Part shown: positions 54,215 through 61,689 of the stretch, piece after piece
Position numbering within the stretch: position 1 is the first letter of the stretch
Layout: each line of letters begins with the position of its first letter
Assembly: GCF_009674535.1 (NCBI RefSeq)
Contig: NZ_WKJK01000009.1
Location: 184,099 to 248,098, forward strand
Length of the DNA stretch: 64,000 bases
DNA from: Duganella guangzhouensis
Lineage (GTDB): Bacteria > Pseudomonadota > Gammaproteobacteria > Burkholderiales > Burkholderiaceae_D
Direction: 5' to 3'
The notes under the pieces: generated by a model
The model's database searches: none
What the model was told of the DNA's origin: nothing
What the model saw: only the letters and a program-made list of their open reading frames with translations
Position numbers and translations under genes: made by a program

Positions 54215-55693
54215 ATGTCGTCGAGAACGATTTTCATCCGCGCCATTGCAATAAAGGCACTATTCCTGCTGCTACTCGACTTCAACATCGCCAACGCGGC
54301 TGAGCCGGTGGCGGCCCAGGTCGACCAGTACGTAGCATCGCAGATGCAGCGACTGCGCATTCCCGGCATGGCCGTGGCCGTGGTAAAAGATGGCCACATT
54401 GCGCTGGTGCGTAGCTATGGCACGGCCAGTGTCGAATTCGGCGTACCGGTGAGTGATGATACGGTGTTCGCCATCAACTCGGTCACCAAGGCGTTTACCG
54501 GCGTGGCGGCAATGCGAGAGGTGCAATTGGGCCGGCTCGACCTGGCGGCGCCAGTGGAGCGCTACTTAAACGACCTGCCGCCCAGCTGGCACGGCGTCAC
54601 CATCCGCCAATTGCTGAGCCACACCTCGGGCCTGCCCGACGTGCTTCGCGCGCCCACAGTGGAAACCGATGAGGCCGCCGCCTGGGACTGGTTGCGAACG
54701 CAAGCCCCTTTGTTCGCGCCGGGCACCCGCTTTCATTACTGCCAGACCAACTACATGCTAGTACAGCGCATCATCAATCAGTTGGAGGGACGTGCGCAGG
54801 ACGCGCCTTTGGCGGAAGAACAAGTGCGCGTGGCCGGCATGACCAGCACCGCCTATGGCGATGCCTACAGCGTCATCCCGCGCAAAGCGCCGACCTACCG
54901 CTGGCAATGGACCGGCCCGAAGGTGCACGGCTACCCTGCCCCGACCGCCGCCTCGTCAATGCCAGGTAGTGCGAATCAAACGCTTACAGCCGTCTCCGAG
55001 CGCTTCCTGCCCTTCCGCCGCGCCGCCTCCGGGATGAACAGCAGTGCAATCGACATGGCCCGCTGGCTGCTCGCCCTGCAACAAAATAAGCTGCTGAACG
55101 ACACCACGCTGAACACCATGTGGACGCCGGTTGCCTTCAACAACGGCCACGTCGGCCAATGGGGCATGGGCTGGCAGATCCTGCAACGAGGCAGCCATCG
55201 CGCCGTTGGCATGACCGGTGGCGGCCGCGCCGCCTTCTACCTCTACCCTGAAGACAAGGTTGGCATCGTCATTCTCACCAATCTGACCGGCAGCTACCCG
55301 GAAGACATGATCGACAAACTCGCCGCCCTCTATATCCCCGACCTACCGCTGAGCGGCGTACCCGGCCTACGCGTCGCGCTGGAAGCACGCGGCTACGACC
55401 AGGCCAACCAGGCCGCCACCGATATCGAACACCGCTATCCCGACCAGCCATGGCAGGAAGACGAACTGAACGACTGGGGCTACCGTCTGCTGGCGGCGGG
55501 TCGTCCGGCTGACGCACTGGCAGTACTCAAACTGACCGCCGAACGCTTCCCCGCGAGCTACAACGCCCAAGATAGCCTAGGCGAAGCCCTGGCCGTCAAT
55601 GGTCAGCGCGAAGCGGCAAAGCGCGCCTATCAACGCGTGCTGGAACTTCATCCGGGCGACGCCAACGCCCTCAAGCAGTTGGAGTCGCTGTAA
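54215..55693 (+). CDS. Serine hydrolase of the beta-lactamase class C/PBP-like fold with TPR tail
   Basis: 492 residues from ATG 54215 (GAGGAGGAAG site); longer frames cross the neighbour's promoter. Signal peptide ends NIANAAE. Catalytic S89-V-T-K; the second motif is Y175-C-Q where class C enzymes have Y-S-N; the third is TGGGRAAF in place of KTG. An esterase or D-amino-peptidase role is as likely as beta-lactamase. The last ~110 residues are TPR-like repeats (DWGYRLLAAGRPADALAVLK). It is the last gene before the low-GC cassette array. Confidence 0.86.
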   Translation: MSSRTIFIRAIAIKALFLLLLDFNIANAAEPVAAQVDQYVASQMQRLRIPGMAVAVVKDGHIALVRSYGTASVEFGVPVSDDTVFAINSVTKAFTGVAAMREVQLGRLDLAAPVERYLNDLPPSWHGVTIRQLLSHTSGLPDVLRAPTVETDEAAAWDWLRTQAPLFAPGTRFHYCQTNYMLVQRIINQLEGRAQDAPLAEEQVRVAGMTSTAYGDAYSVIPRKAPTYRWQWTGPKVHGYPAPTAASSMPGSANQTLTAVSERFLPFRRAASGMNSSAIDMARWLLALQQNKLLNDTTLNTMWTPVAFNNGHVGQWGMGWQILQRGSHRAVGMTGGGRAAFYLYPEDKVGIVILTNLTGSYPEDMIDKLAALYIPDLPLSGVPGLRVALEARGYDQANQAATDIEHRYPDQPWQEDELNDWGYRLLAAGRPADALAVLKLTAERFPASYNAQDSLGEALAVNGQREAAKRAYQRVLELHPGDANALKQLESL

Positions 55694-55798
55694 CGCTGCC
55701 ACCTTCGGAAGTGTTGCAGGGGATGCTTCAGCCCAATCGTGACAAAGCGTGAACTTTTCAAGGTAGCAAGATGATATCCTATTGGAAATAGGCCGAAT

Positions 55799-55820
55799 AC
55801 GGCCAAGAGCAGACCTTCAA
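55799..55820 (+). repeat. Cassette boundary element 1
   Basis: ACGGCCAAGAGCAGACCTTC, 43 nt before the gene at 55842. Core CGGCCANNAGC shared with eleven other copies. Confidence 0.9.
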
Positions 55821-55841
55821 ACATGTGAGGTTTAATCGTAG

Positions 55842-56384
55842 ATGAGTTTTGACAAAGTACGCGAAATCCTACACTTGAACGACGGCTCGCTACCTGACAT
55901 CAATTTTGATTTTGGGCAGGAGCGCGTTGTCGGTGATGCATACGCGCTCATTCAAGGCCGAGCGACTCATCTAGCTTCGGAAAATGCATACTACTGGTCA
56001 AAAAGTCGAAGCGTGGAGTCTCCAATTCGATTTAGCGAAAACCCGGCGCTCGCTTTCTTGGATGGGGATGCGGAGGCATTTCATGTCGTGTTCAGCGGTC
56101 TGCGATCGACGGCTGGGGCGCGGATTCCTGATCTGGGTGTATTCGTGCTGGACGTAGGTTTCATCGCTCTCGATTATAGGATGGGGCTGGAATGGGATGA
56201 GCCCGCAATAGTCGGATTGTTTGAAGTAATGCGGGATCTAAAGGCGCTCTCTGATGCGGTCAAGATTTCTCACGTTGGCAACATCTTTGAGTCTGACGAA
56301 GGCATACTACTAACCGAATTCAAGAACTGGTTGGACGCTGACAATTCGCAAGGAAGTGTCGTTAGGTTTGGCAATCACCTATGA
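55842..56384 (+). CDS. Hypothetical protein, cassette 1
   Basis: 180 residues (MSFDKVREILHLNDGSLPDI), acidic, soluble, no signal peptide or recognised domain. Composition and size resemble small immunity-type proteins (SMI1-like or other), but I cannot assign a family. First gene in an array of same-strand small genes each preceded by the CGGCCANNAGC element. Lower GC than the upstream genes. Confidence 0.78.
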   Translation: MSFDKVREILHLNDGSLPDINFDFGQERVVGDAYALIQGRATHLASENAYYWSKSRSVESPIRFSENPALAFLDGDAEAFHVVFSGLRSTAGARIPDLGVFVLDVGFIALDYRMGLEWDEPAIVGLFEVMRDLKALSDAVKISHVGNIFESDEGILLTEFKNWLDADNSQGSVVRFGNHL

Positions 56385-56399
56385 TCTGTGAGTCTAGGT

Positions 56400-56421
56400 A
56401 CGGCCAATACCTGACATTCAA
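56400..56421 (+). repeat. Cassette boundary element 2
   Basis: ACGGCCAATACCTGACATTC followed by AATGG; the start codon of the next gene overlaps its end. One variant base in the AGC core. Confidence 0.85.
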
Positions 56422-56933
56422 TGGACGCACCTTATAGAATGCTATATCTGAAGAGATTCAAACTGTGGATTGTGATCGCGCTAGCGACTATCGCCGTTGT
56501 TGGGTCCTATTTCAGTTTTAAGGCATATGAACGTGATTGGTATAGGCAGAAGATTCCGCCTGAAATTTTGACCGGTGATGCTGTGTTGATCGATGGCGAG
56601 TCGGGTTTCAGAGAGGGGTGCGGCGTTGCGATTTTTAAGTTGGCCGATGAGACGAAGTCGAAGATCGCCGCGCATGGGATGATTGCACTAGATTCTGAAT
56701 CGAGTCATGGTCAGAGTGCATGGACACAGACCCCATACATAATCACTGGAGACGGCCTCACCCTTGAGGACAGATGGATGGCGGGAACTGGATGTGCGCG
56801 AATGGACGTCGAATTATCGAAAACACTTTCTGATGCATTGGTCAAGCCTGGGGCATTTGTTAAAAAGCTTCATGAGTCTGCTGTAATCGTCATTCCCACG
56901 GCCGGCATTGTTGCTTTAGTGTACGTCGGATGA
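56421..56933 (+). CDS. Hypothetical membrane-anchored protein, cassette 2
   Basis: 170 residues with one N-terminal membrane helix (LWIVIALATIAVVGSYFSF) and a soluble domain probably outside the cytoplasm. A second hydrophobic stretch ends the protein (AVIVIPTAGIVALVYVG). No family recognised. M7 (56439) is an alternative start. Ends just before the boundary element split by the first IS copy. Confidence 0.75.
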   Translation: MDAPYRMLYLKRFKLWIVIALATIAVVGSYFSFKAYERDWYRQKIPPEILTGDAVLIDGESGFREGCGVAIFKLADETKSKIAAHGMIALDSESSHGQSAWTQTPYIITGDGLTLEDRWMAGTGCARMDVELSKTLSDALVKPGAFVKKLHESAVIVIPTAGIVALVYVG

Positions 56934-56944
56934 GGCCGGCGGCT

Positions 56945-56957
56945 ACCGGCCAGAAGC
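56945..56957 (+). repeat. Cassette boundary element 3, left half (split by IS)
   Basis: ACCGGCCAGAAGC, continuing after the IS as AGACCCTCG at 58232. The rejoined sequence matches the element. Confidence 0.85.
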
Positions 56958-57042
56958 AATGGGATGGACTCCTCCTCACCACTAAGCGCCTCAGCGCCTA
57001 AACTGAAGTTTCGACACAAACAGTTTAGAGAAGGAGTCCACC

Positions 57043-57963
57043 ATGAAGATTATCCGCGTCGGCGTCGATCTCGCCAAGAATGTCTTTCAAGTACATGCTG
57101 TTGATCGTTGCGAAAAGGTCGTGTGGCGCAAAAAGCTGGGGCGTGCCGAGTGGCTTACGGCATTACTAGAGAAAATTGAGCCAGGTTGTGTAGTGGGCAT
57201 GGAAGCTTGCGGCGGTGCGCATCACTGGGCCCGGCAATTACAGAAGCGCGGATTCACGGTGAAGCTTATCGCGCCGCAGTTCGTCAAACCCTACGTGAAG
57301 AGTAATAAGAACGACGCAAACGATGCGGAGGCAATTTGCGAGGCGATGAGCCGGCCGAGTATGCGTTTCGTTGCGGTCAAATCGGTCGAGCAGCAGGACC
57401 TGCAGGCGATACACCGGATCAGAGCGGAGCTGGTGAGTCAGCGTTCCGCCAAAGGCAACCAGATCCGTGGTCTGTGCAGCGAATTTGGCCTGGTGGCGCC
57501 AAGAGAAATGATTCAACTGAGAGCAGCCATTCAGGAAATAGAAATCGCGGCATCGACCGATCCGGTTGCCACCAGGTTGCAGCAGCTGCGCGGCGTCGGC
57601 CCGATCATCGCCACAGCGATTGTGGCCAACGTGGGCGACGCGAAGCAGTTCAGCAGCGGCAGGCAGATGGCGGCGTCGCTGGGGCTAACGCCGCAGCAGA
57701 ACAGTTCAGGTGGCAAGGAGCGATTGTTGGGTATTACGAAACGCGGTGACGCTCAGTTGCGAACGCTGTTGATTCACGGGGCTCGTTCAGTATTACGAAC
57801 GGCGGCCAGCAAGAATGATCGAATGAGTCGCTGGGTGACGCACATCGCCGAGACGAGGCATCACAACATCGCGGCAGTCGCGCTGGCGAACAAGACGGCG
57901 CGCATTGCCTGGGCGATGATAACCAAGGGCACTGATTACCAGCCCGGAACAGTAGTAGTTTAA
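57043..57963 (+). CDS. IS110-family transposase, copy A, with 37-residue internal deletion
   Basis: 306 residues: DEDD RuvC-like domain (GVDLAKNVFQVH, GMEACGGAH, KNDANDAEA) and Tnp20 domain with the serine region GLTPQQNSSGGKERLLG. Compared with copy B (343 residues) it lacks the segment between RAAI and QEIEIA: exactly 37 residues (111 nt), so the frame is kept. That region is the helical linker before Tnp20. The protein is probably inactive or altered, though both catalytic domains remain. The nucleotide sequence differs from copy B at many synonymous sites. Confidence 0.92.
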   Translation: MKIIRVGVDLAKNVFQVHAVDRCEKVVWRKKLGRAEWLTALLEKIEPGCVVGMEACGGAHHWARQLQKRGFTVKLIAPQFVKPYVKSNKNDANDAEAICEAMSRPSMRFVAVKSVEQQDLQAIHRIRAELVSQRSAKGNQIRGLCSEFGLVAPREMIQLRAAIQEIEIAASTDPVATRLQQLRGVGPIIATAIVANVGDAKQFSSGRQMAASLGLTPQQNSSGGKERLLGITKRGDAQLRTLLIHGARSVLRTAASKNDRMSRWVTHIAETRHHNIAAVALANKTARIAWAMITKGTDYQPGTVVV

Positions 57964-57982
57964 ACAGTAGAACAGTCAGTAC

Positions 57983-58231
57983 GTAAAAAGGAGCATCCAA
58001 CCACGATTGCGAAACATGCCGATGATGGCCAATAGGTCGAACCGGCGCTGGCAGAACCCGACAACGGCTGCGGCCTTCGAGCCCGAAGAAGCAATTGCGA
58101 GCCAGCGCGCGAATAGCCCATTATGGTCCTTGCCCGACAACGGGCAATGCAGTTAGAGACCGAATATACGTGAGCAGTCGTACCTGAAAGTCAAAGACGG
58201 AATGTTTGCAAACGAGGAGGAGTCCATATAC
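57983..58231 (+). ncRNA. Candidate bridge (guide) RNA region of IS copy A
   Basis: Non-coding right end, aligned without gaps to copy B. Outer stem GCGCTGGC (58045-58052)/GCCAGCGC (58101-58108) encloses a variable 5' patch (58062-58071), an apical hairpin GGCCTTCGAGCC, and a 3' patch with AGAAGCA (58087-58093), identical to this copy's target across the junction. A second hairpin TTGCCCG-ACAA-CGGGCAA lies at 58130-58147. In the IS1111 subgroup the bridge RNA is expected in the right end. RNA ends are not determined. Confidence 0.7.
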
Positions 58232-58250
58232 AGACCCTCGCGAGAAGAGC

Positions 58251-58460
58251 ATGAAGAACAACGAGAAAACAGTCAAAGCTTGGCAGACAAAAATTCTTAT
58301 CGATTGCGAACGCATTTTGCAACGGCAATTGACTGATGCCGAATCAAGCTTCGTACGTAGTCGTGAAGGTTTTTTGGCGCTTGAAATGATTGAAGATACC
58401 GTATCTCAAATGGATACTGTGGAGCTAACTGCGTACTTGAATTCCGGTCACTGCGGCTAA
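58251..58460 (+). CDS. Small hypothetical protein, cassette 3
   Basis: 69 residues (MKNNEKTVKAWQTKILIDCE). Longer in-frame starts lie inside the IS and are unlikely to be native. Helical, soluble, no family recognised. The stop TAA at 58458 runs directly into boundary element 4. Confidence 0.68.
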   Translation: MKNNEKTVKAWQTKILIDCERILQRQLTDAESSFVRSREGFLALEMIEDTVSQMDTVELTAYLNSGHCG

Positions 58461-58480
58461 CGGCCAAAAGCCGACGGAGG
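58460..58480 (+). repeat. Cassette boundary element 4
   Basis: ACGGCCAAAAGCCGACGG; its CGGC-CAAAA-GCCG is a perfect 4-bp hairpin. Confidence 0.9.
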
Positions 58481-58500
58481 CGATATGGTTGAAGGAAAAT

Positions 58501-58785
58501 ATGAACAGCAATCAGCAAGTCAGTGAAGCGCTTGAGCAGTTCTCAGACTGGGCTATGCCATGGGCTTATGTTCGTGAAACGTTAGCTGCAAAAGGGCTTA
58601 CGGTAAAAAATGCTGCTCTTGTTGAGGAAGTTTGGCGGGAGGCCAACTCTTCTACTCATTGGATGCAGCCGAGCTTTGAGAGTGGCACAGGATTAGCTTG
58701 CGCCGCATTGAAGACAAAGTATTCTTGGCTAAGTGAATTGGCGATTAATAATGTGGTACGTGGTGCTTCCTATATGTGGAAGTAA
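58501..58785 (+). CDS. Small hypothetical protein, cassette 4
   Basis: 94 residues from ATG 58501 behind GAAGGA (a TTG at 58489 is less likely). Sequence MNSNQQVSEALEQFSDWAMP with several Trp. No signal peptide, no family recognised. Confidence 0.72.
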   Translation: MNSNQQVSEALEQFSDWAMPWAYVRETLAAKGLTVKNAALVEEVWREANSSTHWMQPSFESGTGLACAALKTKYSWLSELAINNVVRGASYMWK

Positions 58786-58790
58786 CGCTA

Positions 58791-58812
58791 ACGGCCACAA
58801 GCAGACATCATA
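58791..58812 (+). repeat. Cassette boundary element 5
   Basis: ACGGCCACAAGCAGACATC, 6 nt after the previous stop codon. Confidence 0.9.
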
Positions 58813-58853
58813 TTGAACTTTATTTTTGAAATCATCGCGATGTGAAGGTATGA

Positions 58854-59186
58854 ATGGAGATTAAATCTCGAGATGGCTGTATTCATCACCCAGGAGGACA
58901 GTTCTCCGTGGACCATCCGGTTGTCGATGCATATCAGATTGATGACCGCATTATTGTGCTTTTCGACTATATGGCATTTCCCAAAGGTGAGTCGGCTCGA
59001 AATCTGTTCGCATATTCACTCGATGGAAATGTGCTTTGGCGTGCTGATGACATTGGCTGTGGCACTATTGATGCATATACGAACATCATCTCTACGACAC
59101 CACTCGTAGTTGGAAATTTTGCTGGTTTCGTATGCTCGGTAGATGTTTCTTCCGGCAAAGTCCAAGCAACCTGTTTCACGAAATAG
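58854..59186 (+). CDS. Hypothetical protein, cassette 5
   Basis: 110 residues. Segments NLFAYSLDGNVLWRADDIG and GNFAGFVCSVDVSSGKV resemble beta-propeller blades of the WD/PQQ sort, so a small beta-rich fold is likely. No family assigned. No signal peptide. The next cassette's boundary element starts 30 nt after its stop. Confidence 0.72.
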   Translation: MEIKSRDGCIHHPGGQFSVDHPVVDAYQIDDRIIVLFDYMAFPKGESARNLFAYSLDGNVLWRADDIGCGTIDAYTNIISTTPLVVGNFAGFVCSVDVSSGKVQATCFTK

Positions 59187-59216
59187 ATTTTTATAGTTGG
59201 CCTATCGTGGCTGAGA

Positions 59217-59237
59217 TCGGCCAGCAGCGGACATTCA
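59217..59237 (+). repeat. Cassette boundary element 6
   Basis: TCGGCCAGCAGCGGACATTC followed at once by ATGG. It fixes the start of the next gene. Confidence 0.9.
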
Positions 59238-59593
59238 TGGTTGCCAAGCTGGAGTACAAAAAAAATATGATGAAAATTGATAATCCCACCGTCATTGCGA
59301 CACATGATTTCATCTGGTATAAAAATGATGGTACTACAGTTCCTATGCAAATTATGATTGGTGCGCCATACAGGCAGGATACGGACTGGGCATGTCCTTG
59401 TGCAATATTTGGCTTTGAGGGACGTTATGCTGACATCATGGGAATTAGCTCAATTCAAGCGCTGTCGTTGGCAATCAGTTTAGTCAAAGAGCGACTTAGA
59501 TGGATGATTGAAACGGGCGAAGTGTTAGACCTTTCACAGGATGGAAAGCACATCGGTGCAGAATTTATTGAATCGCTTTTTGGAGGTCGCTGA
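59237..59593 (+). CDS. DUF6968-like hypothetical protein, cassette 6
   Basis: 118 residues from ATG 59237; a longer frame from 59132 overlaps the previous gene and crosses the boundary element, so it is rejected. ATG at 59267 or 59270 is possible. IMIGAPYRQDTDWACPCAIFG and GISSIQALSLAISLVKERL resemble DUF6968, a family of unknown function. The stop TGA leads into element 7. Confidence 0.72.
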   Translation: MVAKLEYKKNMMKIDNPTVIATHDFIWYKNDGTTVPMQIMIGAPYRQDTDWACPCAIFGFEGRYADIMGISSIQALSLAISLVKERLRWMIETGEVLDLSQDGKHIGAEFIESLFGGR

Positions 59594-59614
59594 CGGCCAA
59601 TAGCTGCCGTTCGG
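59593..59614 (+). repeat. Cassette boundary element 7
   Basis: ACGGCCAATAGCTGCCGTTC, starting at the last base of the preceding stop codon. Confidence 0.88.
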
Positions 59615-59639
59615 AAATATTCTCTTAGGAATTACAATA

Positions 59640-59921
59640 ATGAAAACTTCTGATATGGTTAGTCGAACTCAGATTACAGCGGCTGGAAATACGCTTGCAC
59701 CAGCTTTGAGCATTTTGCGTAAGCTTGGCTATACCGTGACAAGAGAAACATCCAATGAAAGACTGTATGTCGCAGAAAATTCAATAAGTGTTTTCAGAGC
59801 TGATGACCCGCTGACCTTGCTTGGTTTGGTCAAAATTTACGAAATCCGGGGTATTGAGTGGCAGCCAAACGATGAGGAAGTCAACTCGCTTCTATTACTC
59901 GAAAGCGACCTGGGATCGTAG
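59640..59921 (+). CDS. Small hypothetical protein, cassette 7
   Basis: 93 residues (MKTSDMVSRTQITAAGNTLA). Alternating helix and strand (PALSILRKLGYTVTRETSNERLYVAENSISVFRADDPLTLLGLVKIYEIRG is too long to be a motif, but shows a compact alpha/beta layout). No family recognised; acidic; cytoplasmic. Confidence 0.72.
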   Translation: MKTSDMVSRTQITAAGNTLAPALSILRKLGYTVTRETSNERLYVAENSISVFRADDPLTLLGLVKIYEIRGIEWQPNDEEVNSLLLLESDLGS

Positions 59922-59928
59922 ACTGTAG

Positions 59929-59950
59929 ACGGCCAAGAGCCGCCATTCAA
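59929..59950 (+). repeat. Cassette boundary element 8
   Basis: ACGGCCAAGAGCCGCCATTC; hairpin CGGC-CAAGA-GCCG. Confidence 0.9.
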
Positions 59951-59974
59951 TTTTTGAGAAATCAAGCGAGTAAA

Positions 59975-60247
59975 ATGCAAGATAGATACAACGGTTGGGC
60001 TATAGATTTTACGAAAAATGTTCACATGTACACCCATAGTCTCAAGGCGGAAAAGAGCGGTGAAATCTTTGATGTGCCATGCGAAGATACGCCATTTGGC
60101 TATGTTGGGATTTGGCCTTTGGGATTACATTTGGATGCCCCGCTATTACAGGATCTGCTGCGAGGACTGGGTGATTGGGCAGAGCAAGCGAATATGCCTT
60201 ATAGGCTCTACAGTACAGGGACCGATTACCAGACCAATGGTCGATGA
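59975..60247 (+). CDS. Small hypothetical protein, cassette 8
   Basis: 90 residues from ATG 59975 (a TTG start at 59954 is weaker). Begins MQDRYNGWAIDFTKNVHMYT and has two cysteine-flanking acidic stretches (VPCEDTPFG). No family recognised, no signal peptide. Confidence 0.7.
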   Translation: MQDRYNGWAIDFTKNVHMYTHSLKAEKSGEIFDVPCEDTPFGYVGIWPLGLHLDAPLLQDLLRGLGDWAEQANMPYRLYSTGTDYQTNGR

Positions 60248-60290
60248 TAGCCAACATGCAGGCCTATGCACTTGATAAGGACGGCGTAAG

Positions 60291-60312
60291 TCGGCCAAAA
60301 GCCGCCCCTCGA
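60291..60312 (+). repeat. Cassette boundary element 9
   Basis: TCGGCCAAAAGCCGCCCC; hairpin CGGC-CAAAA-GCCG. Confidence 0.88.
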
Positions 60313-60417
60313 CTCTGTTCTGCCGAGCCTGACAAATGGCCGACCGATGTTATTCCAAAGTTACCATGTTATATTGGCAATTTCCGACATATAAAGTTAT
60401 TTTCTAGAGGGGTATCG

Positions 60418-60819
60418 ATGAGTGTCTTTCGAGAGAGGCCAGCTTTCTATTACACCGCAGTGGGTTTGCTGGTGACTTACATTATTTTGACTCTGATCTC
60501 TTTGGTTTCTCATCGTGATGTTAGTGGCGCAGACCAATTTTTTTACCTGAAGCACATCGGGATGATCTTTTTGAACATCTATTTCCTTTCCTCTAAGAAT
60601 CGCTTTCTCAACTACCTTGCGTTAGTGTGGCTCATCGTTTTGCCGTTTGAGCGATATGTCGAGATCTATAGTTTGGTTTCGTCCGGCAGCGCTAGCCTTT
60701 GGGATCTGATCGCCAACATTGACGAACTACGAATCGTTGTTTTGATGGTCGTAGTTTTAGTTTTGGTATCGAAACTCGCTGTAGATCGCTATGTAAATCC
60801 GAAGGTCATCGCTGAGTAA
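60418..60819 (+). CDS. Small integral membrane protein, cassette 9
   Basis: 133 residues from ATG 60418 with a GAGGGG ribosome site; the longer frame from 60244 passes through the boundary element and is rejected. Four hydrophobic segments (YYTAVGLLVTYIILTLISLV; IGMIFLNIYFLS; YLALVWLIVLPF; VVLMVVVLVLVSKLAV). Topology suggests an inner-membrane protein. No family recognised. Confidence 0.75.
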   Translation: MSVFRERPAFYYTAVGLLVTYIILTLISLVSHRDVSGADQFFYLKHIGMIFLNIYFLSSKNRFLNYLALVWLIVLPFERYVEIYSLVSSGSASLWDLIANIDELRIVVLMVVVLVLVSKLAVDRYVNPKVIAE

Positions 60820-60885
60820 AAGATCGATGTAAAATCACAACGGTCCGCAAAGGGGCTGCTACCTCAGACAGGCTGCCGACGGCAC

Positions 60886-60905
60886 ACGGCCAGCAGCGGA
60901 CGGAC
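60886..60905 (+). repeat. Cassette boundary element 10
   Basis: ACGGCCAGCAGCGGACGGAC. Confidence 0.88.
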
Positions 60906-60940
60906 GAAAGATAAGGAAAGCGCGTCGGATAGAATCAGGT

Positions 60941-61165
60941 ATGGTAAAAATAAATTCAATAGGAACTATCGTAAATTCTGAACATCCAGCTCATCAGATT
61001 CGGGTCGAGTATGACGCGGAAAAGACTGGCGGCTATTTTATCTTTGAATGGTGGGCCGGTAGCGATGGAACAAACCCAAACAGAGCTTTCGACTCGTGGC
61101 TAGTCACTTTGAACGGTGTGTATCAGTTCATTGCCGAGTCTGGATGGAACATACATTGGCAATAA
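60941..61165 (+). CDS. Small hypothetical protein, cassette 10
   Basis: 74 residues (MVKINSIGTIVNSEHPAHQI), with a predicted beta-strand and Trp-rich centre (GGYFIFEWWAGSDG). No signal peptide or family. Separated from the next gene only by element 11. Confidence 0.7.
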   Translation: MVKINSIGTIVNSEHPAHQIRVEYDAEKTGGYFIFEWWAGSDGTNPNRAFDSWLVTLNGVYQFIAESGWNIHWQ

Positions 61166-61179
61166 AATGTAAGACGGGA

Positions 61180-61201
61180 ACCGGCCAATAAGAGACATTG
61201 A
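61180..61201 (+). repeat. Cassette boundary element 11
   Basis: ACCGGCCAATAAGAGACATTG running straight into ATGATG; AGC core has A for C here. Confidence 0.82.
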
Positions 61202-61551
61202 TGATGAAATCTGTTTTGTGCCTCCCCGTGCGTGGTGTGGGACGTATCGTAAGACAGTCTGGAGGATTACATCGATACGGGCAGGTTGTCTTGATAGTCG
61301 AATCGGCGCCAGCAGAACTGTCGTTCTCTTGGGAGGTCACTGCTCGACAAATACCTGAGTTGTTCAAAGATGCCGTGTATAGAGGAGTGTCTAGGTCATT
61401 CGAGCCAGGTGCAATGTTCGGCTCCTATGTGTCAGATGGACTTAGAGTTCGGATAATTGATGGTTCATATCACGAACAGGATTCAAATGAAGGAAGTTTC
61501 GAAATCGCGGCAACATTAGCTTTGAAAGATGCGCTATACATGGAAGATTAA
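61201..61551 (+). CDS. Stand-alone EF-G domain IV-like protein, cassette 11
   Basis: 116 residues (ATG at 61201 or 61204). The second half reads HRYGQVVLIVES, ELFKDAVYRGV and RIIDGSYHEQDSNEGSFEIAA, in the same order and spacing as EF-G domain IV (FGQV..., AVxKGI..., xxGSYHDVDSSExAFKxAA). No GTPase or other EF-G domain is present. Domain IV enters the ribosomal A site; a free copy could act on the ribosome or mimic EF-G, or be a degraded relic. It is cassette-borne and lower GC. Family resemblance is clear by eye; function is open. Confidence 0.78.
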   Translation: MMKSVLCLPVRGVGRIVRQSGGLHRYGQVVLIVESAPAELSFSWEVTARQIPELFKDAVYRGVSRSFEPGAMFGSYVSDGLRVRIIDGSYHEQDSNEGSFEIAATLALKDALYMED

Positions 61552-61590
61552 AAATCATTGGGGAAATTTCCGCATTCTTCAATGGTTGCA

Positions 61591-61603
61591 ACCGGCCAAT
61601 AGC
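61591..61603 (+). repeat. Cassette boundary element 12, left half (split by IS)
   Basis: ACCGGCCAATAGC, continuing after the IS as GGACGTTCC at 62990. Same split position as element 3. Confidence 0.88.
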
Positions 61604-61689
61604 AATGGGATGGACTCCTTCTCACCTGTCGGCGTCTAGGCGCCTAAACTGGGAGTTACCACACAACCAGTTAAGAGAAGGAGTCCACG

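Larger units (their letters stand above)
56958..58231 (+). mobile_element. IS1111-subgroup (IS110 family) element, copy A
   Basis: 1274 bp from AATGGGATGGACTCC to GGAGTCCATATAC. Sub-terminal 14-bp inverted repeats ATGGACTCCTCCTC, as in the IS1111 subgroup. Inserted after AGC of boundary element 3, no target duplication. Contains a transposase gene with an internal deletion and a 3' candidate guide RNA. The junction may shift by one base because of shared C. Confidence 0.9.

Noticed and set aside
58027..58035. GGCCAATAG in the IS copy A right end (GGCCAACAG in copy B, 62785) as the target guide
   Set aside because: It resembles the boundary element, but does not change in step with each copy's own target, unlike the loop 7-mers; kept only as a possible secondary contact.
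58200..58209. GAATGTTTGC as a right-target guide complementary to GCAGACATTC
   Set aside because: The complementarity is good, but the segment is invariant between copies, lies next to the terminal repeat and far from the guide loop; probably coincidence.
59132..59236. Longer start for the DUF6968-like gene
   Set aside because: It overlaps the previous gene and runs through boundary element 6; the ATG at 59237 fits the array rule.
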